Source: Saccopteryx bilineata
Lineage: Eukaryota > Chordata > Mammalia > Chiroptera > Emballonuridae
Assembly: GCF_036850765.1 (NCBI RefSeq)
Contig: NC_089492.1
Coordinates: 98,103,022 to 98,167,021 of the forward strand
DNA length: 64,000 nt
Reading direction: 5' to 3'
Below are positions 10,578-22,534 of the stretch, piece after piece (the stretch's first letter is position 1; every line of letters starts with the position of its first letter). A model generated the notes under the pieces. The model had not been told where the DNA came from and did no database searches. It saw nothing but the letters and a program-made list of their open reading frames with translations. The translations under genes and the position numbers were made by a program.

Positions 10578-10774
10578 GGCCTGACCTGTGGTGGCGCAGT
10601 GGATAAAGCGTTGACCTGGAAATGCTGAGGTCGCCGGTTCAAAACCCTGGGCTTGCCCGGTCAAGGCACATATGGGAGTTGATGCTTCCAGCTCCTCCCC
10701 CTTCTCTCTCTCTGTTTCTCTCTCTTCCTACTCTCTCTCTTCTGTAAAAAAAATGAATAAATAAAAAAAAAAAA
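10578..10774 (+). repeat. SINE type B with 15-bp target duplication
   Basis: The head is GCCTGACCTGTGGTGGCGCA with a B-box-like GGTTCAAAACC. Next comes AAGGCACATATGGGAGTTGA, a CT-rich stretch and an AATAAATAAA-type A-rich tail. The direct repeat AAGAACACCAGTTCT flanks it (10563-10577 and 10775-10789). Perfect duplications indicate a fairly recent insertion. Confidence 0.95.
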
Positions 10775-10789
10775 AAGAACACCAGTTCT

Positions 10790-12520
10790 GTAGCCAGGCT
10801 ATCTGAGAATCCCAGGGAGATACCACCTTAACCCTACACCATGGGTGTGATCTCCAGTGCTATTAGGTTGGTCATGTACCTCCTGATAGGATGAAAAAAA
10901 ATGGCACTTAACCTCTGTGGCATTCTTCCTCAAATCCTATAAACCCAGTCTAACAAGAAATACTTCATACAAATCCCAAGTAAGAGACACTCTACAAAAT
11001 ACCTGACCAGTACCCTTTCAAAGTGTCAAGGTCATGAGAAACAGGAAAGAATGAGAAATTTCACAGATTAAAAGAGCCTAAAGAGATATGACAACTAAAT
11101 GTAATGTCATATCCTGGATTGTATTCGGGTGTGGGGGTATGGGGTTATTAGCAGAACAGCTGTGAAAATAGGAATAAAATCTAATGATTATTTTTTAAAA
11201 AGAGAATAAAGTTACTTGTATATTCTTCTAGATATTTTTATTAATTCATACTGCTCTGTTAATCTTTTTCATTAATATATAAATATTTTTCTAAGTCAAA
11301 ATTTTAATATTTGAGTAGAGATTCATTTTGTATATTACATATATATAATATTTATTTAGTCAATCTCTACTACAGGACAAGAAGGTTATTTTATTTGTCA
11401 ATATTATAAATAATACAATAATGAAAATCATTGTGACATCTTGTCACACATCTTTATTTTTTTAGGGGAAATTCTTAAATTCTTCTAAGAAGCCTTTCTG
11501 ACTCTAAGGGTAAGCACATTTCTAAAGCTTTTGCTAGGTACTGCCTAATTGCCATTTATGATGATTTAAAAGTGCCCATTTCCCTTAATAACAGTGGGTG
11601 GCATTTTTGTTTTTGTCTTTATCATAGTAGTATGCAAAAAAAATAAAAAGGCTTTTAATTTTTACTTATATAATTAATAATTAGATATTAAATGTGTTTT
11701 GGTGATGCCAGTGACTTCCCTAAAACTCATTTTTTTCTTAAGTTATTGTCCTCTCTTCTGAACTTTTTCCACTTCTTGCTTTCAAAGTTATTGTAACTTT
11801 CATGTCAGTGTCTATAAAAGGTTTTCTCAAGGAAATACCTGCTGTTTTTCTAAAAATAACAGGAGGCGCTTTTCTAAGTTTCCTTAAATAATAATGTCAA
11901 ATATTCTACAAAAATCTCTGACAAGACACCTCTAACTTAGCAAAGAACACACATCTACAATTCAACCTCATTTATCATTGAGCACTTGGAAGCACAGGGC
12001 ACTTATTTTTAAAGATAAATCAAGACTCTTTTGTGAGGGTAAAAATGTTTTACAGATAGAATTGTAAATGTTTGGGGGAAAGGATATATTTAGGCTGAGA
12101 GGTCACCTCTGGCAGACGTATTTCACCTCTAAAATAGCTCCTTATGGTGAGGTAGTTGTGAGTTGCTTACTAACTGAATAAAACAATACTTAAAAGCATA
12201 AGATTTTAGCTAAGAGCTTTTTTCTCTCTTTTTTTGGAGCCTACCCGACTGGCTCTGAGGCTCATACCATATATTTTGCCAAGCATGAGAATGCTCTGGA
12301 ACAAATCAACTTGAGATCCTTTCCATTCCCGCCACCTGTTAAAATTCTGGTCTTAGATAGTTAGACATATAGATGATCTGGCCCAGATAATGTGAAAACA
12401 CTTTAAGGCTTTGATCCAGTTCCTTCTGAATGCTAACCAGTTATATAATACATCTTCCTTTCCTTATTGTTCTGCTAAAACTTCCTATTGGAAATAATTT
12501 TTATCCCCAACTATCCTGTA
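10790..12520. other. AT-rich unique DNA
   Basis: About 1.7 kb in which I recognise neither repeats nor genes. The 12000-12200 part has an AATAAA (12178) after a moderately GC-rich stretch, but no LTR-like ends were found. Confidence 0.4.
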
Positions 12521-12533
12521 AAAAGTAACCTTA

Positions 12534-12848
12534 GTCTGACCAGGCAGTGGCGCAGAGGTTTGGACTGCGACACGGAGGACCTAGATTCAAAACCCCAAGG
12601 TCACCAGCTTGAGCGCAGGCTCATCTGATTTGAGGAAGGCTCACCAGCTTGAGCCCAAGGTCGCTGGCTGGAGCAAGGGGTCACTCACGCTGCTGTAGCC
12701 CCATCACCCCACCCCCGTCAAGTCACATATGAGAAAGCAATCAATGAACAACTAAGGTGCCGCAACGACAAATTGGTGCTTCTCATCTCTCTCCCTTCCT
12801 GTCTATCTGTCCCTAACTGTCCCTCTCTCTCTCTCTGTCACACACAAC
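12534..12848 (+). repeat. SINE type C, full length
   Basis: The head is TCTGACCAGGCAGTGGCGCA. The body holds repeated CACCAGCTTGAGC and GGTCGCTGGCT units, then GAGAAAGCAATCAATGAACA, GCTTCTCATCTCTCTCCC and a CA-rich end. AAAAGTAACCTTA (12521-12533) and AAAAGCAACCTTA (12849-12861) flank it, with one mismatch. Confidence 0.92.
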
Positions 12849-12861
12849 AAAAGCAACCTTA

Positions 12862-13304
12862 ATTTGATAAAATGCCTTTCAGAAACTTGCTTCTCATTTA
12901 CCTAGACTCAAATGAGAATGAAACACTTTCTAAAGAATGCAATGAAAAAAACCTATTTTATACATGTAACAATAAAAGCTTTCAATCATGGTTTATAATT
13001 ATTTTTGTAAAGAGGTGTGATCATATTATTGTGTATAAAGAGAGTGTTAATGAACTTCATTCCTAAAGAAATGCTACAGCTTACTGCTTAGACTAGAATC
13101 CAGGAGGATCCTCAACCAGTTAGATTTTCAAGTATGTTTTTTCAACATATTATAGCAATATTTAATTATTTAAATTTATATGAATTCCTTTGCCACTTAA
13201 CTGCCTATTTTCTAATAAAACTGATTTTCCCAGATATATATAATATTCAGTACCTTACTAGATTCTTTTCTATTACAAGAGACTTCCTTTCAGAGTTGTC
13301 TAAT
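12862..13304. other. AT-rich unique DNA
   Basis: No repeat or gene recognised; the two short plus-strand frames here are AT-rich chance frames. Confidence 0.4.
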
Positions 13305-13315
13305 AATAACCTTAA

Positions 13316-13523
13316 GGCCTGACCTGTGGTGGCGCAGTGGATAAAGCGTCGACCTGGAAATGCTGAGGTCGCCGGTTCGAAACCCTGGGCTTGCCTGGTC
13401 AAGGCACATATGGGAGTTGATGCTTCCAGCTCCTCCCCACCTTCTCTCTCTGTCTCTCTCCCTCTCTGTCTCTCTCTCTCCCTTTCTCTCTCCTCTCTAA
13501 AATGAATAAATAAAAAATAAAAA
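13316..13523 (+). repeat. SINE type B with 11-bp target duplication
   Basis: The copy is nearly intact, with head GGCCTGACCTGTGGTGGCGC and B box GGTTCGAAACC. It has a long CT-rich tract and an AATAAATAAA tail. AATAACCTTAA repeats at 13305-13315 and 13524-13534. The intact B-box CpG suggests a young copy. Confidence 0.95.
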
Positions 13524-13576
13524 AATAACCTTAAATGAACCATAAAATTTTCTATTTGCTTTTAATTATATATATA

Positions 13577-13976
13577 TATAATTTTTTTTTTTTTTTTGGA
13601 TTTTTCTGAAGCTGGAAACGGGGAGAGACAGACAGACTCCCGCATGCGCCCAACCGGGATCCACCCAGCACGCCCACCGGGGCGATGCTCTGCCCACCAG
13701 GGGGCGATGCTCTGCCCCTCCGGGGGGTCGCTCTGCCGGCGACCAGAGCCACTCTAGCGCCTGGGGTAGAGGCCAAGGAGCCATCCCCAGCGCCCGGGCC
13801 ATCTTTGCTCCAATGGAGCCTTGGCTGCGGGAGGGGAAGAGAGAGACAGAGAGGAAGGAGGGGGTGGGGGTGGAGAAGCAAATGGGCGCTTCTCCTGTGT
13901 GCCCTGGCCGGGAATCGAACCCGGGTCCCCCGCACGCCAGGCCGACGCTCTACCGCTGAGCCAACTGGCCAGGGCC
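13577..13976 (-). repeat. SINE type A, near full length
   Basis: Antisense copy: T-run, TTTTTCTGAAGCTGGAAAC, CpG-rich body and tRNA head ending CCAGGGCC. The flanks share TAATTATAT (about 13563 and 13977-13985), though the left side merges with a TA repeat. The antisense frames of 78-164 codons spanning it are SINE-derived. Confidence 0.93.
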
Positions 13977-13985
13977 TAATTATAT

Positions 13986-14900
13986 TTTTTATTTTATTGT
14001 TTTACTGTTCTTGGCCAATCATTTCCTTTTTATCATTGCAACTTCCACTGAATTTACTTCAAAGTGTACACATTGCTGTTTTCGATGTCACTAAGAGAAT
14101 GATGATAGCACCTATCGTTTATGAATGTTTTCTATACACCAGAACTGTGTTGCTGACAAAAACACACTACAGCATTTAAACAAATACTGTGTTCATGCTT
14201 AGTATTTTCTCACATGTGTAATAGCAAAGTTTAATTTAAACTCTTTTGACTGGAGAATCAAATAACACTCACATTATAATAAAATTTTAAACACATGTAT
14301 ACCAAACACATCATAGAATCGTTTAAGTTTTTTGATGAGAATTGTACTAAATCTGTATATTGCTTCAGAAGTAACCACACTTCTGTAATAGAAACTTTCT
14401 TCAAGGAAGCCCATTTAATTTGTTTGTTTGTTCATATAAAGTTTTGTACCTTTCTTCTTACACATTTCTTAAAAGTTTATCTTGGTAATTTCTATTTTGG
14501 TCAGGCTAGTAAATGTAGATTGTGAAAGGTACCCTAATATCAAGAACCATTGCCAATTACATGGCATTGGGTCAGTAGGAACAACAGCCTATTCCATCTG
14601 AGATGAAGTCTAACTCTCTTCCTCCCTAGGCTCTGGCAGTTAAGAAATGAAACCTCAGAGGCCATGTCTAATCCTCCTCTCATCTATGGATGCCCACTCC
14701 TAATCACCTGAACACAAGCAACTTACTTCCTCTCATAACTACTGCGTTCTTCTTTTCCTTATTAACATATCAGCAACACCGATCAGCTTATCCTTTAAAA
14801 TCTTAACTTCACTTGATCTTTCATTCTCATATTCTCTCTTGAATCACTAACTGTCCTTCCATAAATGTGAGGAACATCTCTGTTCCCTAAGAGTGTTCTT
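13986..14900. other. AT-rich unique DNA
   Basis: I see no gene or firm repeat; short frames at 14295-14525 lack motifs. Confidence 0.4.
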
Positions 14901-15720
14901 TCTACACTCAATTCATACCATTGTCTTCTGTACCTTTCCAAAAAATATTCCTCACCAGAGTGATACATTTGTTATGATCGATAAATCTATATTAACATAT
15001 CATTATTACAAACATTCCATAGTTTATCTTAGGGTTCACTTTGGTTCATTCTACATGTTTGGATGTTATCTACCATTATTGCATCATACAGATTACTGTA
15101 GTTTCACTGTCATAAAAAATCCTCTCCCCTCAACCCCTGACCACTACTGATCCTTTTAACGTGTTCATACTTTTGCCTTTCCATAATCTCATACAGCTGC
15201 AATCTCACAGTATGTAGCCTTCTCAGATTGGCTTCTCTCACTTGGTAATACGCATTTATGGTTTCTTCGTATCTTTTCACAAGTTAATAGATCATTTCTC
15301 TAAATGCTGAGTAATATTCTATTGTCTGGATGTACCACAGTTTATTTTTCCATTCACCTACTAAATGACATCTTGGTTGTGTTTTAGTTTTAGCAATTAC
15401 AAATAAAATTGCTATAAACTTCCATATGCAGGTTTTTGTGTGGACTTAAGTTTTCAATTTGTTCGGGTAAGTAACAAAGAGTACAACTGCTGGATTATAT
15501 GGTAAGAGTATGGCACCTTTATTTTATTTTTTTTAATGGCAATTTTATTTCCCCACTGCCACTAGTGAAGAAGAGTTCCTGCTGTTCCACATCCCTGAGC
15601 ATTTGGTGTTGTGTTCCAGATTTTGACCATTCTAATAGGTATGTAGAGGTATCTCATTGTTCTTTTAATTTGCAATTCTCTAATAACATATAAAATTGAA
15701 CATCTTGTCATGTGCCATCT
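14900..15720 (-). mobile_element. Old antisense L1 ORF2 3' portion
   Basis: The + strand shows antisense L1 landmarks: TTGGCTTCTCTCACTTGG, GAGTAATATTCTATTGTCTG, TGTACCACAGTTTATTTTTC and CATTCACCTACTAAATGACA. Stops and indels are frequent. It is an old, 5'-truncated L1M-type remnant. Confidence 0.75.
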
Positions 15721-17460
15721 GCACTGATAAGAAGTCTTCAGGTCCCTCTGTGTCTTCATTTTCAAAGAACTCTGGCTTTTTCAGACTCGGTGACTTCACT
15801 GAAATGAGAGCATCTGAATGGAAGGAAAGCAGTCTTCATTGCCATCGGCTCAATTCCTGTCTATTCAGACTGATTTTCTGCACATTCTGGAATTCAACAA
15901 TGATCTAGACTTCTGTTGTAGTTAGCAGTTTAGTAAGTACAGATGCCTTGTCATCGCAGTATAAAAGCCCATTTTGCAAACCACAGAAGACCTGGTAACT
16001 TTGTCTCCAAAACCTTATCATCTTAGACCTTTGTTACAGAAAGCAGCTCAGCTAATAAATAGTCACCCCCTTGTTGAGATGAACTATTTTCACTTAAACT
16101 AACCCTCCACACTTTGGTTAAACTTCTTCTACGTAACCAATAAACTGACCATCACTGAAAAATAAAATAAAAAATATCAAAAGGGACAAGAGGACAGGAA
16201 AAAAATTTATATCTGTGATCAGAGTTTCTATTACATTTTACAAAAAGCTGACTGAACATTTTACAAGCCCTTTTCAGAAATGTGGCAGCAGCAGAGACAC
16301 ACAGGCCCTCCGTTCCAGCTTGAATAAACTCTTGGAATTCTTCTATTCTGCTTCTTTTGTTGTTCTCCTTTTATATTACTCCTATACCATACATTACAGT
16401 TAAAAAACAGATTTTTTTAAGTACCAAGAATTTTCCACATATAAACTGGCCACATCAGGTTTATATAACTCCCATTTCTGCCTTGTTGGTATCTTTCAAT
16501 AAAGCATTGCACACAGAAAATGGGCTGTGGAACAGTCACTAGGTAAATATCATCCTTCACGTGGTTGGGTCACCCATGCAGCAATATATATATTCTGTCA
16601 GCCTGAAACCCATATACTTTTCCTTCCATTATATGTAATACAAAAGAGCTAATTTTCTTTATTCAGAGGAATAATGTACTTCTCACTTGGAAGCTTTGTT
16701 CTAAATTTAGTATAAACTAGCTCTTTTCAGAATAAAATGAATGATTTAAATGGCACTTCTAAGTTCTTCTCTCAGTAGGTCGATGAAGGTGGGAAAGTAT
16801 CACTTCATATGAGGCTTTGACAAAAACTAAGTTGTTTGGCATACAGTTTCTCCTAAATCCTTTTTTACCTATGAAAGGCCTACGAAATAAAAGCACTTCA
16901 CACCATTTCCATTGCTTATATAGTTAACACACCACAGACTTGTAATAGGTAAAAGCCTGGATTCAAGAAATGCCAATAAATGTAATAAACATGGGACTAA
17001 GCACAGCACCTAAGGCTTGCCAGATGAGGACAGGGACAGACTGAACTGAACCAGGACACAGAATATCTGGACACTAATCTTTGTATTGGGCCTGATAAAG
17101 AGGAGGCTGGACTTTTCCAAGGTGGGACGCACGGAGATGAGACATTGTGAATCTGTGGGCAGCCTTCCATTTCAACTCCTTTAGATCTCACCAAGCCACC
17201 AAAAAAAAAAAAAAAGAGGTTGGGAGGTAAAATTGGAATAAGGACAAACACTACTGAGCAGTGATGGAAAATGAGTGGAGAGTCAGATAAAATGAGTGAA
17301 AAGGGTATTTGGTAGGAATTGTGCTATCTCATGTCTAAAGAAGTCTGGGAGAAATTTTAACACTATTATACATTTTGCCCCAAAGAAATGTGAAGCAAAT
17401 TGTTTTTTTCTAATTAGTTTCTACAGTTCCCAAACCTTGATTTCCTACTCTTCCCCAACT
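15721..17460. other. Unique DNA
   Basis: About 1.7 kb with no confident repeat. A TATAAAAG motif (about 15960) and an AATAAA (about 16050) occur in a moderately GC-rich stretch, but no LTR boundaries or target duplications are visible. An A14 run is at about 17201-17215. Confidence 0.35.
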
Positions 17461-17477
17461 AAATTTTTAGTTTAATC

Positions 17478-17817
17478 GGATCATTTACAGCAAAATGGTG
17501 GGATCTTGATAACATGATACGAAGCGAAATAAGTAAATCAGAAAAAACCAGGAACTGCATTATTCCATACATAGGTGGGACATAAAAGTGAAACTAAGAG
17601 ACATTGATAAGAGTGTGGTGGTTGGGGGGGGGGGGGGGGAGAGGGGCACAAAGAAAACTAGATAGAAGGTGACAGAGGACAATCTGACTTTGGGTGATGG
17701 GTATGCAACATAATTGAACGACAAGATAACCTGGACTTGTTATCTTTGAATATATGTATTCTGATTTATTGATGTCACCCCATTAAAAAATAAAATTAAG
17801 AAGAACTGAAAAAAAAA
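17478..17817 (+). mobile_element. 5'-truncated L1 3' end with G16 run
   Basis: Sense L1 sequence: CAAAATGGTGGGATCTTGAT, GAAATAAGTAAATCAGAAAA, CATACATAGGTGGGACATAA, then G16 (17624-17639). The terminal block is TTGATGTCACCCCATTAAAA and an A-tail ending near 17819. It is very similar to the copy at 54196-54573, so both belong to one relatively young subfamily. Confidence 0.9.
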
Positions 17818-18005
17818 AAGAAAATGTAAATGTTAACAGCACAAACAAGAGCAAACATGTTAGTGACACAGTTGAGTTGTATAAGGGGAAGGAAAGGCAG
17901 AGGAACTGTGGGAGCACAAACAGTTGTGCACAGAGAGAATCATGAGATTGGGGTGCAACCTGATTAAACAAGAAATAAATATTAATAGTTAATACTTAAA
18001 AAAAA
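17818..18005 (+). mobile_element. Candidate L1 3'-transduced segment
   Basis: After the A-tail of the L1 comes about 180 bp of non-L1 DNA. It ends in AATAAA (about 17972), some 25 bases later by a second A-run (17999-18005), and then AGTTTAATC (18015-18023), which repeats the sequence just before the L1 start (17469-17477). A second poly(A) followed by the target duplication is the hallmark of 3' transduction. The right duplication carries a 5-bp extra GTTTA, so the boundary is not perfect. Confidence 0.55.
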
Positions 18006-18023
18006 TTTTAGTTTAGTTTAATC

Positions 18024-18697
18024 CCATGACTATGAACTACCTTTGCATCATTAGTAACCTAAGAAAGAATAAAACCTATGAAGAATATTTTTGCCTTAAG
18101 GTCATTATTTTATAAATAAAAAGAATGCCAAGATGTCTTTTAAAAGAATTTCTGATTAGCCACCAGAAAAAGAAAAAGACATAATGAAGAATGTGAAAGT
18201 TTCAAGAGCAAGAAGTAGCCCTTTTCTGATTATTTGTAAGTTGGCTAGTGACCTGTGTTATCATAAAACTTTAAAGAGCTTTAAAATGTTTTACTGATTT
18301 ATGAACTATTTCTTCTGCTCAAAACTAAGAGGCAACTAGGTTAGTTTAAGCATCAAGGTGCTTAACTATGTCATAAAATTATTCATTTCATTATACCTTT
18401 GGTCTAAATTGTGCATCTCATTTTAATAATTTTAGTATTTTATGTTTCTACCTGTCTGCTTTTATAAAGATTTATACTTAGATTGAAAAAAAGATTTAAT
18501 TGGGGAGAGATCTAGGAGTAGTGTGAATAAAGTGGTAAATAATAAAAGAAGTCAAACCCTTAGACTTAATTAGCATATAAAAAAGATGTAGGCAGGCGCA
18601 ATGTCTACAGAAGATAAATTGGAGATCAGGGTAAATAATTCGAATCAAACTGTTGAAAACAAGCCTGTATTTTGTAGCAAAAAGACATGATCTGATG
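18024..18697. other. AT-rich unique DNA
   Basis: No repeat or gene recognised in this stretch. Confidence 0.4.
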
Positions 18698-18905
18698 GAG
18701 GCTGGCTTGAGCCCAAACGTCACTGTCTTGACCAACAAGTCACTGGCTTGACTTGAGCCCTCCACCTCCCCATCAAGTCACATATAAAAAGCAATCAATT
18801 AACCAATTAAAGTGAAGCAACTATGAATCAATACTTCTCATCTCTGTCCTCCCCTTCTCTGTCCCTTCCTGTCTCTCTAAAAGTTAAAAATAAATAAAAT
18901 AAAAT
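18698..18905 (+). repeat. SINE type C, 5'-truncated
   Basis: The tRNA head is missing. The copy starts within the GGCTTGAGCCCAA body repeats, continues through AAAAGCAATCAATTAACCAA and CTTCTCATCTCTGTCC, and ends in an AAATAAAATAAAAT tail. No clear duplication was found. Confidence 0.85.
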
Positions 18906-19233
18906 AAAATACCTTCATCGTCTTGATTAACTTCTATTTAATTATAATTTAACATCTTTTTCACAGCTGTAACTTTTTCAAGGCCTTTTGAGTATCAATG
19001 GGAATTTGAAGATGGGAATTTAGAAGGGGGAGAGGGCCAAAGCTCAGAGACTGACTTGTTCTGCCCTGGTTGTCTCTGTACTTGGGGTGTTGAAGGGTTT
19101 TTCTAGTTCTACTTCTCGTTACTTCTCTTCCTCTAAATTGCCCCTCTTCTCACATTTTGCTATTCTTCCTAGCCTTGAAGACAGACAAGATCTATGATGA
19201 CATCCACCACACTACAGAAAATGCCACTATATG

Positions 19234-19552
19234 CTTGTGCCAGTTTTTTGTTTGTTTTGTTGTTGTTTTTGTATTTTTCTGAAGTGAGAAGCAGGGAAGC
19301 AGAGAGACAGACTCCCACATGCGCCAAACCAGGATCTACACAGCATGCCCACTAGGGGGTGATGCTCTGCCCATCTGGGGCGTTGCTCCGTTGAGGGGAA
19401 GTGAAAGAGAGAGAAAAGAGAGGGGGAAGGATGGAGAAGCAGATGGGTACTTTTCCTGTGTGCTCTTGCCAGGAATTGAACCCGGGACTTCCACAAGCTG
19501 GGCCAACACTCTACGACTGAGGTAGCTAGCCAGGGCCTTGTGCCAGTTTTTT
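19234..19552 (-). repeat. SINE type A, shortened, 16-bp duplication
   Basis: An antisense and diverged copy with a shortened middle: the block holding the CAATGGAGCC region is lost. CTTGTGCCAGTTTTTT occurs at 19234-19249 and again at 19537-19552. Confidence 0.92.
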
Positions 19553-19655
19553 AATTTAATTTTATTATAGCTTTAATGCAATCATCACTGTTTGTCTCTT
19601 CCCTGCATCCTGATGTTGGGTTTATAGAATTTATAAAGGACCTTGAACCTCTCAC

Positions 19656-19943
19656 AAAAATATTATTATTATTTTTTTTTTCTGAAGCTGGAAACGGGGA
19701 GAGACAGTCAGACAGACTCCCGCATGCGCACGACCGGGATCCACCCGGCATGCCCACCAGGGGGCAATGCTCTGCCCCTCCGGGAGGGGAAAAGAGAGAC
19801 TGAGAGGAAGGAGAGGGAGAGGGGTGGAAAAGCAGATGGGCGCTTCTCCTGTGTGCCCTGGCTGGGAATCGAACCCAGGACCTCTGCATGCCAGGCCAAC
19901 GCTCTACCACTGAGCCAACTGGCCAGGGCCTAAAAATATTATT
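19656..19943 (-). repeat. SINE type A, internally deleted
   Basis: The copy is antisense and lacks the middle of the body: CCCCTCCGGGAGGGGAAAAG joins two normally separate blocks. Head and tail blocks are intact. AAAAATATTATT repeats at 19656-19667 and 19932-19943. Confidence 0.93.
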
Positions 19944-20423
19944 TTTTAATGTTCTTAAAAATGTTTAAGGAAATGCAACCAAAACAAAATCTAAAATGTA
20001 TATAATCTTTTCCAGAAATTTTACTTCTAGGGCATTATTCTTGAAATAATTTAGCACTCGGTGAAGCTTCAGTTGCAAAAAATAAAATGTAACAATCTAA
20101 GTGCTGATTAACAGTTATCAGGTTAAATAATTATAGCTCAATCACAAAGTATAATCTAACATAGCCAATGAAACAACAAAGAAGCATTGTTTGTACTGAT
20201 ATAAAACAATATTTAAGATAATTTAAAAGAAAACAACTACATGAAGTACATGCTTATATTTTCAGAGACTGTTTAAGGAATGATACAAGTCAAATTGATT
20301 AGTGTCTGCCACTGGAGAGAGAAAATAAATGCCTACACACATGATGGAGAAAATTTCTTTTACACACATTCTTTTATACCTATTGAGTTTTGTACCGTGT
20401 ATATATTACCTCTTTTAAAATTG
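19944..20423. other. AT-rich unique DNA
   Basis: Anonymous sequence with one faint old LINE-like stretch (about 20290-20420); no gene. Confidence 0.35.
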
Positions 20424-20433
20424 TTTAAATTTA

Positions 20434-20863
20434 CCTGACTAGGGGGTGGCACAATGGATAGAGCATCGGACTGGGATGCAGAGGACCCAGGTTTGAAACC
20501 TCAAGGTTGCTGGCTTGAGTACAGACTCATCTGGCTTGAGTGTGAGCTCACCATCTTGAAAGCGTGATCCCTGGCTTGAGTGTGGGATCATAGACATGAC
20601 CCCATGGTCACCAGCTTGAGTCCAAAGGTCACTGGATTAAAGCCCAAGGTCGCTGGCTAGAGCCCAAGGTCACTGACTTGAGCAAGGGGTCACTCACTCT
20701 GCTGTAGCCCCCAAGTCAAGGCACACATGAGAAAGCAATCAATGAACAACTAAAGAGCCACAATAAAGAATTGATGCTTCTCATCTCTCTCCCTTCCTGT
20801 CTGTCTGTCCCTATCTCGTTCTGTGCCTCTTTCACTGTCTTTGTCACAAAAAGAAATAAATCA
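20434..20863 (+). repeat. SINE type C, long form
   Basis: The head is ACCTGACTAGGGGGTGGCAC. The body has at least six CTTGAG-containing units (for example GGTCACTGGATTAAAGCCCA), then GAAAGCAATCAATGAACAAC and a CT-rich end. TTTAAATTTA flanks it (20424-20433 and 20864-20873). The extra body units make it longer than the copy at 12534-12848. Confidence 0.92.
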
Positions 20864-20873
20864 TTTAAATTTA

Positions 20874-22052
20874 TTTTAAAATAATTGTAAAAGAATTAAC
20901 ACCCTTTTATTCCATTAGTTTAACCAAAAATATATCATACAGTTGCAAAAGAAAAAAGTAAGCAAATTTGAAAAATATACAATAGTTTTATTACAAAAAA
21001 AAATTTTAAGAAACAAGGAGCAGCTGAAATTTTGGTGTCAAACTTGGACTCAATTCTTGGGCACATTTCATGACAAATAGTTTCTCTGCTCTTCAGCAGA
21101 TACACACACAAAAAAACATACACTACCCACATATATCATACATACGCAGATATTCATAAATATGGATGTATGAATATAGAAGCATATATTTAATATATGA
21201 CCAAATGAAATAATAAATGCCAAGTACCTAGTACAGCATCTGGATCAGGGCAAGTGCTCAATATATTAAATTATATTATCTTGTAAATTCTAGCTCCGTC
21301 TCTAGATTTAGAGTCACTAGATATACCAATCCTGCTAAAGAATGTTTCTAAAGTTAAATCACACAGGTAGGTATAGTGGTGAAAATTATACCAGCTAAAA
21401 ATAATAGCTATTGGCAGTTGAGTTAAATATTTAATTCACCTGCAAGGCTGCACTACAAAGATTGACAGGGTCTGTAGTTTATTAAGTTTTTATACCACAG
21501 TCACAAAGAAAACTAAGAGTCAGCTCATTGAGAATCAGGCTGAAACTTAAATGTTATATCTTTCAGATTCGCACTGATAACACATATAATTTTTATTTAT
21601 TGAAACAAAAAGAAATCCTGCACCACTTTTAGTAGTTTAGTAATGTAGTTTGTCATACTTGGATATGTCGTCTGGAGAATTTCCTCTCTTACTTATTTTG
21701 AGCATTCTTAAAGAAAATTGGAGACTCAGGAGGGAGCAGAGGGACATATCAGTTATCACTGTGAAAAGTGTTATTTCTTTTTCTCTCCCTGTTTTTTTAT
21801 GACGGTGCTAGCCCAGAACAAAGTCTAGAGTTTATCTGAAATGTAGTTAGTGATCCAATTGGTAGCATTTAACACTCATTATTATGTCTAACAATGGTGC
21901 TAATGCTATGGGGTTATGAATATAAAAACCAATAAAAACTTTGTCTTCAAAGAGCTTATAATTCACCATATAAAATATATTATAAACATAAAGAAATATA
22001 ATGCAGAAAGTATGGATAAAATGAGAGGAAGAAACTAAATTACTCATATTTT
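20874..22052. other. AT-rich DNA with a MIR-like tail
   Basis: A MIR-type segment at about 21215-21280 contains GCCAAGTACCTAGTACAGCA and AAGTGCTCAATATATTAAAT. The remainder is unique by eye, with no gene. Confidence 0.35.
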
Positions 22053-22515
22053 ATAACATCATTAATCTGAGTAGCCAAAAGGTATAAATAACAAAGTGTT
22101 TATCAACAGATGAATGGAGAAGCAAACTGTGGGATATTGTTTAGTCTTAAAATAGAATGAAATTGTGACACAGGCTACAACATGGATGAACCTTGAAGTC
22201 ACTATGCTAAGTGAAATAAGCCGGTTACAAAGGACAAATATCAAATAATTCCACTTGTAGTGGTGCCCAGAGGTCAAATTCACAGAGACAGAAAATGGGA
22301 TGGTGGTTACCAGTAGCTGAGGACCGAGGGGAATAAGGAGTTTTTGTTAAGTGGGTACAGAGTTCAATATAAAACATTTTAAAAATTCTGGAGATGGGTG
22401 ATGAGGATGACTGTACAACACTGTGCCTGTACTCAGGGCCACTGAGCTATCAACTTTAAAATAGTTAAAATGTTGAATTTTATGATATCTGTGTTTTACT
22501 CTAATTAAAAAAAAA
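22053..22515 (+). mobile_element. Old sense L1 3' end
   Basis: Sense landmarks are CAACAGATGAATGGAGAAGC, ACATGGATGAACCTTGAAG, GTGAAATAAGCCGGTTACAA, GGATGGTGGTTACCAGTAGC and ATTTTATGATATCTGTGTTT, with an A-tail near 22505. It covers the ORF2 end plus 3' UTR of an L1M/L1MB-type element. Confidence 0.85.
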
Positions 22516-22534
22516 CAGAAATAACATGCACTTT

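Noticed and set aside
15900..16170. Possible LTR from TATAAAAG and AATAAA motifs
   Set aside because: No TG...CA ends or target duplication could be found; the motifs are expected by chance in AT-rich DNA.
12534..20863. CRISPR-like array suggested by repeated CTTGAG units
   Set aside because: These are the degenerate internal repeats of type-C SINEs in a vertebrate genome. Spacing is irregular and there are no spacers or cas genes.
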